A stretch of DNA of 40,011 nucleotides. It comes from CAZADA01 sp964636945. Lineage in GTDB: Bacteria; Pseudomonadota; Alphaproteobacteria; Caulobacterales; Maricaulaceae. Both the position numbers and the translations under genes were made by a program. The notes beneath the pieces are model-generated. The model saw only the letters and a program-made list of their open reading frames with translations. It was not told the origin of the DNA and did not search any database. Where the stretch lies: contig CAZWVH010000024.1 of NCBI GenBank assembly GCA_964636945.1, positions 1 to 40,011 on the forward strand. The letters are read 5' to 3'. Below are positions 25,470-34,248 of this stretch, one piece after another; position 1 is the stretch's first letter; each line of letters opens with the position of its first letter.

Positions 25470-25995
25470 GGTGATGTCCTCATCCTGTGATGTGCTGGGC
25501 GGGCCGGTCGTTTGCGGAGCCCCCAACGACGACAGAGGCGCCGCGGCACGCCGCTTGCGAAACAAACCGAAAATGGAAAAAACGCCCAATAGTGATGCGC
25601 CAGGGCATAACGCGGCTCGCAACAAAGGGCAACGTATTGCGCACCACCCCGAACGAAGCCAATGGCGTCCAGCGACAATTAACCGCCGTCAAAAACTTCC
25701 ATGAGCCACCTGCACAACACATGGCAGGCAAAACTCAACTCGCGCGCCTAAGAGATCGCCCGGTGCGCCGCGCCCCTCATGGACTCGACGCCGGACTCCA
25801 ACCGAGACATTTGGAAAAACCAGCCTTCGCGGCAAACGACAGCATCGGTCCCCTTTGGAGATGAAGATGAATCACCAATGGGTCGTTTATTACGAAATGT
25901 TACGGGCTTGAGCAGCACGAGGCACCCCCTAAAATTGCGACGTTTTAATCATTATGGTGATTCGCGGTATAACTTGCCCGTTTTCTTGCACAACT
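25470..25995. other. Gene-free region between zapE and mdh
   Basis: 526 bp without a supportable gene. Open frames on both strands have no ribosome site or run antisense into zapE. A weak promoter-like pair TTGCCC-N17-TATGCC faces mdh. The part next to zapE (about 25880-25990) is AT-richer and holds no strong terminator hairpin. Confidence 0.5.
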
Positions 25996-27081
25996 TTAAG
26001 CAGCTTCGCGTTCAGCGGCCAAATATTCGTGGCTGCGCATCTCCAACAAACGCGAAGCTGTGCGCTGAAATTCAAAGGCGCCGTCTCCTTGTGGATAAAG
26101 GGCGTCAGGATCGCCATCAGCGGAGGCCACGAGCTTGGCCCGCGCTTCATAGAGAGTGTCAATTAAGGTCACAAACCGTTTGGCTTCGTTACGTCGGGCG
26201 GGGGTCAGGATGGGAATCCCATCGATAAACAATGTGTGATAGCGCCGGGTTAGCGCCAAGTAATCGGCCGCCCCCAGCGCTTGGCCGCACAGTTCATCAA
26301 ATGTGAACCGCGCCGCCCCTGCCGCCGTTCGCGGCGCGCGAAGCGATCGGCCTTGGACTGTGAGCACTTCCCCGCGCTCATCATCTCCGCAGATCAACCG
26401 AGACCAAGCTTGGTCCATGGCTTCGCGCGCGCTTGGGCCGAGCGGCGTGTGCCAAAGCCCCGCGGCCTCCAAGCGTTCCAGGCGAAAATCACGCGCGGCA
26501 TTGACTTCGATCACCCGCGTGTGGGCCCGGATCATATCGATGAATGGCGCGAATAGCTGTCTGTTGACGCCATTCTTGTATAGGTCTTCTGGCGCGCGAT
26601 TGGACGTGGCCACGAAGACGACGCCCCGGCCGAACAAGGCCTCAAACAACCGGCCTAAAATCATGGCGTCGCCAATGTCGGTGACCTGAACTTCGTCAAA
26701 GCACAGCAACCACGCCTCGCTTGCGATGGTTTGAGCCACTTTGGCGATGGGATCACCAGACCGCGACCGTCGCTGTTCTGCAATTCCGGCATGGACCTCT
26801 TGCATGAATTCGTGGAAGTGCGCGCGCCGTTTGCGAGACACCGGCGCAGCATCAAAAAACATGTCCATAATCATAGACTTGCCGCGACCGACACCACCAA
26901 AGAGATAAGCGCCTTTCACCCCTGGCCCGGACCGCCCATACAGCATGCTCTTCAGTCCAGGTGACCAGCCTCGCAGACGATTGCTAAGCTCAGAAAGTTG
27001 CTGAAGCGTGGTGAATTGGGCGTCGTCAGCCTCTAAGGCGCCCTGCTGCACCCGGGCGCGGTATTCTTCGATGAGCGACAT
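25996..27081 (-). CDS. zapE: Cell division protein ZapE (AFG1-like ATPase)
   Basis: 361 residues. Walker A FGGVGRGKSM and Walker B LLCFDEVQVTDI, then sensor-1 FVATSNRAPEDLYKNGVNR, all typical of the AFG1/ZapE family. In E. coli ZapE associates with the Z-ring under stress; mitochondrial AFG1 helps turn over respiratory proteins. Its place upstream of mdh is usual in Alphaproteobacteria. Start at ATG 27081 gives the family's normal N-terminus (EEYRARVQQGAL). Confidence 0.95.
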   Translation of the reverse strand: MSLIEEYRARVQQGALEADDAQFTTLQQLSELSNRLRGWSPGLKSMLYGRSGPGVKGAYLFGGVGRGKSMIMDMFFDAAPVSRKRRAHFHEFMQEVHAGIAEQRRSRSGDPIAKVAQTIASEAWLLCFDEVQVTDIGDAMILGRLFEALFGRGVVFVATSNRAPEDLYKNGVNRQLFAPFIDMIRAHTRVIEVNAARDFRLERLEAAGLWHTPLGPSAREAMDQAWSRLICGDDERGEVLTVQGRSLRAPRTAAGAARFTFDELCGQALGAADYLALTRRYHTLFIDGIPILTPARRNEAKRFVTLIDTLYEARAKLVASADGDPDALYPQGDGAFEFQRTASRLLEMRSHEYLAAEREAA

Positions 27082-27184
27082 GATGGGATTCTGGCGAATG
27101 TTGAGTGAAATGACGCCCTTGGCCTAACCTGAGTGTCCGCGGCTGTCCAACGGGGTTTTGCCGCAAATCAATGGCGTCCGCCTG

Positions 27185-27322
27185 TCAGGCGTCTGTGCGA
27201 GAGTGCTCACGAGCTTCGGCGCGCGCCCAAAGGTAGGAGCCGACCGCTGCGCTCAACAGTGAAAACAGGGCAAGGGCTGCAATGATCGCCAACAATTTGG
27301 GGTTCTTAGGACGATTCGTCAT
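27185..27322 (-). CDS. 45-aa single-pass membrane protein
   Basis: Short gene: MTNRPKNPKLLAIIAALALF..., ending ...EAREHSRTDA. One transmembrane helix (about 10-32), positive residues before it, so the N-terminus is probably cytosolic. The ATG lies 16 bases inside the end of the upstream gene (27306-27731), and AGGA stands 8 bases before it, so translation is likely coupled. Function is unknown. Confidence 0.65.
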   Translation of the reverse strand: MTNRPKNPKLLAIIAALALFSLLSAAVGSYLWARAEAREHSRTDA

Positions 27323-27731
27323 CGTTTAGGTCCTGATCCACGTCGCGCATGCGTGATGGAGATGGCTTAAGCGACCTTGCCCGGCGGCTCAACGACTTTG
27401 GCGCCTGAAGCCGGGATCGCCCATGGTGGCCTTTGGCGTCCGCGCTGCACTCGTGCTGGCGTTTTTGTTGAGCGGCCTTGCGGGTCTTGCGCGCGATTTC
27501 GTTGAGCTTTTGCGTCTGGAGTACGGAGAGCGGTTCATCAAGCCGACCCTTTGTGGGGTCAGTGAACGCAGATCCAAAAGTCTCCAGCCGGCTCTCCACG
27601 CTCTCGGCAAATTCCTCTTCCCACTGGGACATGCGCGCATCGGTTCCGCCCTCTTCGGCAGAGGCAACCGCGCGGCGCAATTTGGCGAGCGCACGTTTGG
27701 TCTTGCCCGGCCTGACATCGCGCGAGCTCAC
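27306..27731 (-). CDS. Basic, helical protein of unknown function
   Basis: 141 residues from a GTG, rich in Lys/Arg and Glu with few hydrophobics. The first 95 residues look like helical coiled segments (RALAKLRRAVASAEE, WEEEFAESVESRLETF, LSVLQTQKLNEIARKTRKA), followed by a low-complexity basic tail. It follows gapR by 24 bp and overlaps the next gene, so the three form a unit. The start is unsure because the ribosome site is weak. Possibly nucleic-acid binding (inference from charge). Confidence 0.6.
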   Translation of the reverse strand: MSSRDVRPGKTKRALAKLRRAVASAEEGGTDARMSQWEEEFAESVESRLETFGSAFTDPTKGRLDEPLSVLQTQKLNEIARKTRKAAQQKRQHECSADAKGHHGRSRLQAPKSLSRRARSLKPSPSRMRDVDQDLNDDESS

Positions 27732-27755
27732 AACCGCTAACCGTTCACGGCACAG

Positions 27756-28055
27756 TTAAGCATCGCCAATTGCCGCCAGATACAAGTCCAAAAGCGCTTC
27801 TTGTTCGTCGCGTTCATTACGGTCCATTTTGCGCAGACGGATGACCTTGCGCAGAATCTTGACGTCAAAGCCCATCGCTTTGGCCTCATCATAGACCTGC
27901 TTCATGTCCGTCATCACATTCGCCTTGTCCTCCTCCAGACGTTCAATGCGTGACACAAACGCCTTGAGTTGGTCCTGCGCAACGCCGCCCATGCGGTCAT
28001 TCGACGGCGTGTCGGACTCAGACTGGCTTGGTGAAAATGCTTGGATCACGGTCAT
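27756..28055 (-). CDS. gapR: DUF2312 / GapR nucleoid-associated protein
   Basis: 99 residues. The central and C-terminal part (LKAFVSRIERLEEDKANV, VYDEAKAMGFDVKILRKVI, RLRKMDRNERDEQEALLDLY) matches the DUF2312 signature. In Caulobacter GapR is an essential tetrameric clamp that binds overtwisted AT-rich DNA ahead of replication forks and stimulates topoisomerases. Here the N-terminus is about 20 residues longer and polar. First gene of a unit with the two genes that follow on the minus strand. Confidence 0.92.
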   Translation of the reverse strand: MTVIQAFSPSQSESDTPSNDRMGGVAQDQLKAFVSRIERLEEDKANVMTDMKQVYDEAKAMGFDVKILRKVIRLRKMDRNERDEQEALLDLYLAAIGDA

Positions 28056-28090
28056 GGAGGCACCTCGTCTTCACGTTGTTGCGCCCGACG

Positions 28091-28810
28091 CTAGGACCTC
28101 CCGGCGTGGAATTGAAGCCCTGCGGTGCGCGAAATGTTCTTTGAACGTTCTCGTCTTAGCGCATCGTTCTCCACATTGGCAAGAATAAATCGTTCCAGTG
28201 GACCTTTGTCGTCCAATAGTTCCATCGCTTTGGTTTGTATGAACTTTTGATCGAGATGCGTCAGACCGTCGGCCCCATCAACCCGGGACGCGGCGCTCAC
28301 AATCGGCCCATTTTGGTCGCCAAAGGCGCCGGCCAAAGATACATAAGCGTCCACAAGTTTCGAGCTGCCTGTCCGATCGGCGGTCGGTATGGCCATCGAA
28401 AAATCCACCATCACGCCCACGCGATCATACTCCACCCCCAAATCCTCGGTGCGATCCATGATCTGCAACATGGCGTCCGTGAGCCACGTCACCAGGACGC
28501 GAGACATCGCTCCCGGCCATGGATGCAAGGTGGCGGGCACCGAGGCGTACGCCGAGAATTTTGCCGAATGCGCCACCACATGGTCGGGCACAACTGCCGT
28601 GGTGACAGGGATCACGACCTGATCGCCAAACTTCTGCGCAAGGCGTTGAGGCGACCCGTTTGACCCAACGGCCAAAACTGGAGTGCGCGTGGCGATGAGT
28701 CCCTCGGTCGCACTGGAAAATGCATGCGCAACGCCTTGCGCAAAGACAAATGGTTCATCGGGCGGATCAAACGGGTAAGCCAGGGCGTGACGTGCGCGGG
28801 GATCAATCAT
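28091..28810 (-). CDS. Gamma-glutamylcyclotransferase-like protein
   Basis: 239 residues. VLAVGSNGSPQRLAQKFGD (46-63) resembles the YGSN-type loop that starts the GGCT/AIG2 fold, and later strands (VVAHSAKFSAYASVPATL, RVLVTWLTDAMLQIM) fit a beta-barrel core. I do not see a sure catalytic Glu, so the enzyme activity is only a guess. Its ATG overlaps the TGA of the alpha/beta-hydrolase gene (ATGA), so the two are translated together. Confidence 0.6.
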   Translation of the reverse strand: MIDPRARHALAYPFDPPDEPFVFAQGVAHAFSSATEGLIATRTPVLAVGSNGSPQRLAQKFGDQVVIPVTTAVVPDHVVAHSAKFSAYASVPATLHPWPGAMSRVLVTWLTDAMLQIMDRTEDLGVEYDRVGVMVDFSMAIPTADRTGSSKLVDAYVSLAGAFGDQNGPIVSAASRVDGADGLTHLDQKFIQTKAMELLDDKGPLERFILANVENDALRRERSKNISRTAGLQFHAGRS

Positions 28811-29787
28811 TCTGCGGCCTGTGAGCGGTGTTTACCGCGCTCATTGAGCAAAGCGTCCACATGCTCAATCACAAGGTCAGGCTGCTGGTGATGGGGAAGA
28901 TGACCGGTCAGCGGAGTTAAGCACAAGCGCGCCTCTTTGATTGACGCGGCCAGACGTTCGGCATGGCGATGGGTGTACACAACCTTATCATCTGGACCGG
29001 CTATGATCGCCACTGGATGTTGAATGGCGCCATAGCGCAGTTCCTGAACAGCCAACTCCGCGTTTGCGCGCACAAGGTCGCGGGCGTTGGCCAAAAATGA
29101 TCTTGGACGAAAGAGAAGCGGCTGACCGGTCTTGGCGGCAAAATCATCGACCATCTCGCCGGGCGAGCAGGCTTCAGCCACGCCGGCTTTGGCGAATTGT
29201 GGCCCGAGTACAGGCGTGGCGAGCCATCTCATCAGCCAACCAACAACTGGGATTGTGGCGACATGATTGTACCACGCAACAGGGCCCACATAGCCGTGAC
29301 TTGCCGGGGCCAGTAAAACAAGAGCATGCACTAAATGGGGGTGATCGAGCGCCAATCGCAAGGCGACTGCGGCGCCGTAAGAATGGGCGACAACAAGGGG
29401 CGGCTCGCGACAATCGGCCACAACCAACCGCGCCAGCGCGTCAGCATGGCTGGCCAAGCGTTCGCGCCGAGATAATCCGCGAACTGAACTGTGCCCAAAG
29501 CCCGGTCGGTCCACGGCCAAAACCCGGGTGTGATCCTTGAGCCGATCGCCCATGCTCTCCATCAGATCCAATCCATGCGCCGCCGCGCCATGGATAAGAA
29601 GCACTGGCGGCCCCTCTCCCGCCTCACGCACATGCAGTCGGTAGGGCCCAGCTTTCACCGTGTGTCCATCTTTGGGCCATCGGTGATTGGCCCAGAGCGT
29701 AAATACGCCGCCGACAAACAGGCCGATGGCGATGATGGCGCCGATAACGATGATCAAGTGAGAGATCATAAATTGGACTTGGCGCAT
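28807..29787 (-). CDS. Membrane-anchored alpha/beta-hydrolase
   Basis: 326 residues from ATG 29787; ATG 29769 and a GTG at 29826 are alternatives, none with a good ribosome site. N-terminal helix (10-32), then the fold: oxyanion HGAAAHG, nucleophile S136 in VVAHSYGAA, acid in AGPDDKVV and base in TGHLPHH. The triad is intact, unlike the hydrolase at 14222-15076. The AHSYG elbow fits epoxide-hydrolase or esterase-like enzymes. The substrate is unknown. It overlaps the GGCT-like gene by 4 bp. Confidence 0.85.
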   Translation of the reverse strand: MRQVQFMISHLIIVIGAIIAIGLFVGGVFTLWANHRWPKDGHTVKAGPYRLHVREAGEGPPVLLIHGAAAHGLDLMESMGDRLKDHTRVLAVDRPGFGHSSVRGLSRRERLASHADALARLVVADCREPPLVVAHSYGAAVALRLALDHPHLVHALVLLAPASHGYVGPVAWYNHVATIPVVGWLMRWLATPVLGPQFAKAGVAEACSPGEMVDDFAAKTGQPLLFRPRSFLANARDLVRANAELAVQELRYGAIQHPVAIIAGPDDKVVYTHRHAERLAASIKEARLCLTPLTGHLPHHQQPDLVIEHVDALLNERGKHRSQAAE

Positions 29788-29849
29788 GTGTGGAAGAAAA
29801 CCAGGAGCTCGGCACTGGTACACCACACTCGAGCACGCGCAAATCGGCT

Positions 29850-30590
29850 TTAAAGGTCGAGACCGCTCACATCGCGTTCTAACGCATCGCGCCGACCGCT
29901 TGCGAATTCGTGTTCGGGGTACAAGGCGAGCACCGCTCCATAGGCCTCATACGCCCCGCGCGCTGAATCAATGCGCTCGAACAATCCAGCCAGTGTCAAA
30001 AGCGCGTCATACCGGCGCGGGTCAACCGCAACTGCGCTTTCTAAGTCCAAGATGGCGCGGGCAAGGTCATCGCTCACCAGTGCGATGTCGGCGCTACGAA
30101 CATACGCCTCTGCACCCGTCTCATTGCTTAAGGCGATTGCACCGTCAGCCAGCTGGCGGGCGAGCGTGTAGTCGCCAATACTGGCGGCCGCCATGGCGCG
30201 TTGAGAAATCAGCCTTGCGGTGGGATCAACCTGGCCGCGCCAAACTGCTTCGATTTCTTCCGCGATGAACGCCGCCTCTGAAGCGTCAGGAGCCGATTTT
30301 AGCTCAGTGAAGAGGCGATCCATCCGTTCTTCCGGTGTTTCTTCGGGCTTGGGCTCCTCGGCCTCCTGGTCCTCGCCCACAGACAGGCGCACTGCATCGT
30401 CGCGATCCTCAGGCGAATCAGCTGGTTCTTCGAGAACATCGGGATTATCGACCGATTGAGCAAGCGCTGGGTGAACCAAGCCAGACAGCAGCGCCATCAA
30501 GCCCAATAGCGCAGTGAACACGCCGAAGCCCCGCGCGACGGAAGCCGTGCGGACGGAAATTAACTGCGAAAATCCAACGTGATCAGCCAC
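29850..30590 (-). CDS. Exported tetratricopeptide-repeat protein
   Basis: 246 residues from a GTG that has AAGGA 5 bases upstream, the site lying inside the end of the bL36 gene. A signal sequence (about 17-44, cut after PALA) is followed by an acidic, Pro/Glu-rich segment (46-90) and then three TPR-like helix pairs (ERMDRLFTELKSA to the end; QRAMAAASIGDYTLARQLAD is the clearest). It probably binds protein partners in the periplasm. Confidence 0.75.
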   Translation of the reverse strand: MADHVGFSQLISVRTASVARGFGVFTALLGLMALLSGLVHPALAQSVDNPDVLEEPADSPEDRDDAVRLSVGEDQEAEEPKPEETPEERMDRLFTELKSAPDASEAAFIAEEIEAVWRGQVDPTARLISQRAMAAASIGDYTLARQLADGAIALSNETGAEAYVRSADIALVSDDLARAILDLESAVAVDPRRYDALLTLAGLFERIDSARGAYEAYGAVLALYPEHEFASGRRDALERDVSGLDL

Positions 30591-30592
30591 AG

Positions 30593-30718
30593 CTATCCTT
30601 GGCGGGCTTTAAAACGCGGGTCCTGCTTGTTAATGACATAAATCCGCCCTTTGCGCCGCACCACTTGGCAAGCGCGGTGGCGTTGCTTCAACGACTTGAG
30701 CGAGCTTCTGACTTTCAT
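30593..30718 (-). CDS. rpmJ: Ribosomal protein bL36
   Basis: 41 residues, MKVRSSLKSLKQRHR...NKQDPRFKARQG. This is the zinc-free form: only one of the Cys/His ligands remains. Alphaproteobacteria usually have this type. Its start codon overlaps that of the divergent lytic transglycosylase gene, and its stop is 2 bp from the GTG of the TPR gene, so both ends are packed tightly. Confidence 0.95.
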   Translation of the reverse strand: MKVRSSLKSLKQRHRACQVVRRKGRIYVINKQDPRFKARQG

Positions 30719-31979
30719 GACGGCGATCCGAATCCTAAGCAAATGTAAGCGCGCATGGCTACTTGCGCGAACTGCGCATGTCAATCATATCGCACGCATA
30801 GGTGTGATATGGGCGCTTTTATTCATCGCGCCAGTACATGCGCAAGATGAAGAAACTTTTGACGCCTGGCGCGAAAGCTTCATCAATCGTGCGGTCGATG
30901 AGGGCTATGATCGCGAATTGGCGGCAGCCACATTGTCCGGCGTGGAACCGCTCATGTCCACCATTGAGCTTGACCGCGATCAGCCTGAATTCGTCCGGCC
31001 AGTTTGGGAATATCTCGACAGCGCCGTATCACAATCGCGCCAAGATACGGGCGGCGCGTTGCTGTTGGAAGAAGCGGAACTCCTCGCCGCCATCGAAACT
31101 CGCTGGGGTGTCGATCGCGCACCTTTGGTTGCGATCTGGGGGCTGGAAAGTGCGTTCGGTGCACAAATCGGCAATACCGACGTTGTCCAAGCGCTCGCGA
31201 CCCTGGCTTGGGACGGCCGCCGACGCGAATTATTCGAGCGCGAATTGCTTGCAGTCTTGCAAATCATCCAATCGGGAGCGGCAGAGCGCGACGAGCTCAT
31301 CGGTGGGTGGGCTGGCGCCATGGGGCAGACCCAATTTATGCCCACAACCTTCGTTCAGTATGCCGTGGACTATGATCAAGACGGCCGCAAGGATGTTTGG
31401 GCCCATCGCGGCGACGCCTTAGGATCGGCGGCCAATTATCTGCATCGCTACAAATGGAAACGCGGCGAGCCCTGGGGCGTGGAAGTCCGTTTGCCCGATG
31501 GCTTTAATTATGCGCTCGCGGACGGTCGTCGCAAGGCCGTCAGCGCCTGGGCGGAACGTGGCATAACCCGCATGGATGGCCAGCCTTGGCCAGCCGCGCG
31601 CGCGCAGGTCAGCGCAAAGCTGCTTTTGCCCGCCGGCGCCAATGGTCCGGCATTCCTGACCTACCCAAACTTCGACGTCATCAAAAAGTATAACAACTCA
31701 ACCGCTTATGCACTCGGCGTGAGCTTGTTGTCCGATCGGCTAGCAGGCAAACCGGGTGTGCAGGCAAGCTGGCCGCGCAGAACACAAATGCTAAATCGGA
31801 CGGGGATTATGTCGCTGCAACGTGCATTGCGGGCACTGGGTTATGATCCAAAAGGCGTCGATGGTCGCGTCGGCCCCAATACCCAAGCGGCGCTGCGCGC
31901 CTGGCAAACCGCCAACAATCTGCCCGCTGACGCCTTTGCCACGCAGGATTTGCTCGACGCCGTTCGTGCGCAGCTTTAA
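30717..31979 (+). CDS. Lytic murein transglycosylase (MltB type) with peptidoglycan-binding domain
   Basis: 420 residues from ATG 30717. N-terminal signal or anchor segment ends ...FIAPVHAQ after an unusually long leader of about 40 residues, so the start is not certain (a GTG further in is possible). SLT_2 domain (about 45-330) with the catalytic Glu in WGLESAFG and GAMGQTQFMPTTF. C-terminal PG_binding_1 domain (about 360-420: LQRALRALGYDPKGVDGRVG). Cleaves glycan strands to 1,6-anhydro products. Its ATG shares three bases with the opposite bL36 start. Confidence 0.92.
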   Translation: MTAIRILSKCKRAWLLARTAHVNHIARIGVIWALLFIAPVHAQDEETFDAWRESFINRAVDEGYDRELAAATLSGVEPLMSTIELDRDQPEFVRPVWEYLDSAVSQSRQDTGGALLLEEAELLAAIETRWGVDRAPLVAIWGLESAFGAQIGNTDVVQALATLAWDGRRRELFERELLAVLQIIQSGAAERDELIGGWAGAMGQTQFMPTTFVQYAVDYDQDGRKDVWAHRGDALGSAANYLHRYKWKRGEPWGVEVRLPDGFNYALADGRRKAVSAWAERGITRMDGQPWPAARAQVSAKLLLPAGANGPAFLTYPNFDVIKKYNNSTAYALGVSLLSDRLAGKPGVQASWPRRTQMLNRTGIMSLQRALRALGYDPKGVDGRVGPNTQAALRAWQTANNLPADAFATQDLLDAVRAQL

Positions 31980-32077
31980 AGAACCCCAACCCAACATGAA
32001 CGGATGCGCCTTCAACTCGCCGTGCAAATGTCGCTTCTTTGCGGCGTCAACATGAACTGTATGGGGAGAGCACAAAA

Positions 32078-32629
32078 ATGCGCAAAATTCTTCTGGCAAC
32101 GGCCGCACTCATCGCCGCGCCGGCGGCTGGCCTGGCCGACGAAACCATGGACTGCGCCAAGGCGTCTTGGGCGGACTCCGTGGGCACATGGGACAGCAGC
32201 GTCCACTATTTGGACTTCGCCAGTGGCGGGTTCGGCGTTTGGTCTTCCACGGCGCGCATTGAAGCCACAGAAGACGGATATGCCGAGTATCAAATCGGCG
32301 ATGACGGCGAATATCTCTCGAGCACAACGACATTCACCGAAACAGGATTTCGTGAGGAATCCCTCTCGCCTGAGGGCGAAGTCACCGATGTGGTCGCTAT
32401 GGACATCACATCGTGCTCAGGCCCGGACGAGGACGGGTTCTACACCATGAAGTCGCAAGGAACATGGACGTCACCCGACGGTGAGACATTGGCGATCCGC
32501 GGAAAGTCCATGTCGTCGGAAAATTCGGGCCGAATGATTGGCGAGTACAATCCAGAGGGCGCTGACGGCGACACCTGGTTGTGGGGTCGTCACGCTGTGT
32601 TTGTACGCAAAGATGGCGAAGAAAGCTAA
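32078..32629 (+). CDS. Secreted protein, unknown function
   Basis: 183 residues. Signal peptide MRKILLATAALIAAPAAGLA, ribosome site GGGGAGA 8 bases before the ATG. The mature part is acidic, rich in Gly, Thr and Ser, and alternates short strands (VWSSTARIEATEDGYAEYQI, SSTTTFTETGFREESL), as in lipocalin or DUF1579-like barrels; family assignment is a guess. Two cysteines. It stands alone between the transglycosylase and an exporter gene with which it converges. Confidence 0.7.
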   Translation: MRKILLATAALIAAPAAGLADETMDCAKASWADSVGTWDSSVHYLDFASGGFGVWSSTARIEATEDGYAEYQIGDDGEYLSSTTTFTETGFREESLSPEGEVTDVVAMDITSCSGPDEDGFYTMKSQGTWTSPDGETLAIRGKSMSSENSGRMIGEYNPEGADGDTWLWGRHAVFVRKDGEES

Positions 32630-32641
32630 ACCCTTGGTACG

Positions 32642-33937
32642 TCATAGCTTTGGTGCGGCGGGCGCGATATCGGCGTCCGCTCGCGCCGAGGCGTCCGCGA
32701 TGGTTGCTGAGCGAACGGCAATAATGGTGGCGACGATCGCCGTCACCGCCATCACGGCGAAACTTCCAGCGCCGCCTGAAATCATGTAAAAGCCGGTGCC
32801 GATGATCGGCGATAGAAAAAATCCGACCCCCGCGGAGGCGGCCACCAATCCGGCCGCCATGCCTTGTTCCTGAGGCTCCACGGCGAGGCTTGCTGCAGCG
32901 CTTGCGCCGGGTCGGGCGAGCCCCACCCCGAGGCTTAACGCGACAAAGCCGATCACAATCGCAAACAGCATGGGCGCCAGGGTGACGATCAACGCGCCGA
33001 GAATGGTCAAAAAGCCGCCCGCCACCAATGCGCGGCGCGGGCGCAAGTCCAAGCGCGGGATCACAACGAGCTGAGCGAACAACGCCGCCAACGCTCCACA
33101 TGTGAGCACGAGCCCGGTCATCGCCATGGAGGCGTCCGCTGATACGCCCATACGGTCCATGACCAAAAACCCGATGGTCTGGAGAGCAGCTGCTTGAACA
33201 ATCCACATGAACATACTGTTCAACAGGATATGCCGCAGGCGCACATCGCCGGCGTGCTTCAGCTGCGCAATCACGCCAGGACGTTTTTTGGCCACATCTG
33301 AGCGGACAATCGACTCAGTCACAAACGCGCGAACCGCCAAAGCGCCGAGAATCGCGACGATTCCGGTGATCACAAACGGTCCCGCATAACCTGTCCAAGG
33401 CGTCAATTGCGCTGCGATCATCGGGCCACAGGCGGCCCCAAGCCCAAATGCCGACGTCAGCAGCGCGATGGACCGCGTGCGGTCCGCGGGTGCGGTTTGG
33501 TCCGCCACCCAAGCCTGGGCGCCCGGTCCCACGGCAGAATTGAGGAGCCCAAAGATGGCCCGTGAACCGATCAGCATCGCGGCAGTCAGGCCGGCCCCGA
33601 CGACGCCCGCACGCGCTAGGCCGATGGTCTCGGCCATGGCCCACATGGAAACCGCCGCGCCGAGCAGACCAATGACCATGAGTGGTTTGCGCCCGTACTG
33701 GTCGGATAACCCGCCCCAGACTTGGCTCATGATCGTGAACAAAAATGCCGCGACGATATAGGTGGCGCCCACAGCAACGGCAGGCAGACCGACCTCCACG
33801 GCAAAAGCCGGCAAAATGGCGAACAGCATGGAATTTGAAACGCCATTATTGAATAAACACGCAAACAGGACCCAAAACCCGCGATCTTGAGTAATCGCAA
33901 CGCTGGTCACAGCGTTGTTTCGTGCGCTGAGTAACAT
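32642..33937 (-). CDS. MFS drug-resistance-type transporter (TetA-like)
   Basis: 431 residues, 12 hydrophobic helices. MFS motif A between helices 2 and 3, GGLSDQYGRKPLMVIG, and SRAIFGLLNSAVGPGAQAWVAD with motif C-like GLGAACGP place it near the DHA1 (TetA/MdtG) group. Such proteins export drugs or metabolites by proton antiport; the substrate is not readable. Start at ATG 33937 has no clear ribosome site. It converges with the secreted protein gene at 32078. Confidence 0.9.
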   Translation of the reverse strand: MLLSARNNAVTSVAITQDRGFWVLFACLFNNGVSNSMLFAILPAFAVEVGLPAVAVGATYIVAAFLFTIMSQVWGGLSDQYGRKPLMVIGLLGAAVSMWAMAETIGLARAGVVGAGLTAAMLIGSRAIFGLLNSAVGPGAQAWVADQTAPADRTRSIALLTSAFGLGAACGPMIAAQLTPWTGYAGPFVITGIVAILGALAVRAFVTESIVRSDVAKKRPGVIAQLKHAGDVRLRHILLNSMFMWIVQAAALQTIGFLVMDRMGVSADASMAMTGLVLTCGALAALFAQLVVIPRLDLRPRRALVAGGFLTILGALIVTLAPMLFAIVIGFVALSLGVGLARPGASAAASLAVEPQEQGMAAGLVAASAGVGFFLSPIIGTGFYMISGGAGSFAVMAVTAIVATIIAVRSATIADASARADADIAPAAPKL

Positions 33938-34248
33938 AAGGCGTTAAATATCCCGCGCCCCCGCAAATTCATTTCGCAGTTGCACAATAATGGAGATAGC
34001 GCGTTTCGCGCAAATCGCAATTGCCGCAGAAAACTCTGCACGCGCCCTTGCGTCGAATTGAGCGGCTTCTTCGACGGGATCGCCACCGACACCCCTCATT
34101 GCCACATCCTAAAACACTAGAAAATCCTATCATTACAAAACTTTAATGTCGTAAGATTTAAATCATTGCAACAGATATCTGGGATATCCGTGAGCGGATT
34201 ATATTCCGTATAGTGACAGTATTTTACAAAAGTGTCACATTTCGAATT
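33938..34248. other. AT-rich divergent promoter region
   Basis: No gene. From about 34100 the sequence is far richer in A and T than the rest of the window. It holds a GATATC-TG-GGATATCC dyad near 34174-34189 and the GTGACA/TGTCAC inverted repeat (34213-34218 and 34233-34238). Promoters for both flanking genes must lie here; no box pair stands out. Confidence 0.45.
34213..34238. promoter_or_regulatory. Inverted repeat before the TonB-like gene
   Basis: GTGACA-N14-TGTCAC, 10 bp before the ATG at 34249. The arms are perfect. The position would block initiation if a repressor bound here. Confidence 0.4.

Noticed and set aside
25470..25625. 52-residue N-terminal extension of malate dehydrogenase
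   Set aside because: The frame is open, but the ATG at 25469 has a good ribosome site and gives the standard MDH N-terminus; the extension looks like promoter DNA.
25779..26228. 149-codon plus-strand frame across the zapE end
   Set aside because: Two thirds lie antisense to zapE and there is no ribosome site at its start.
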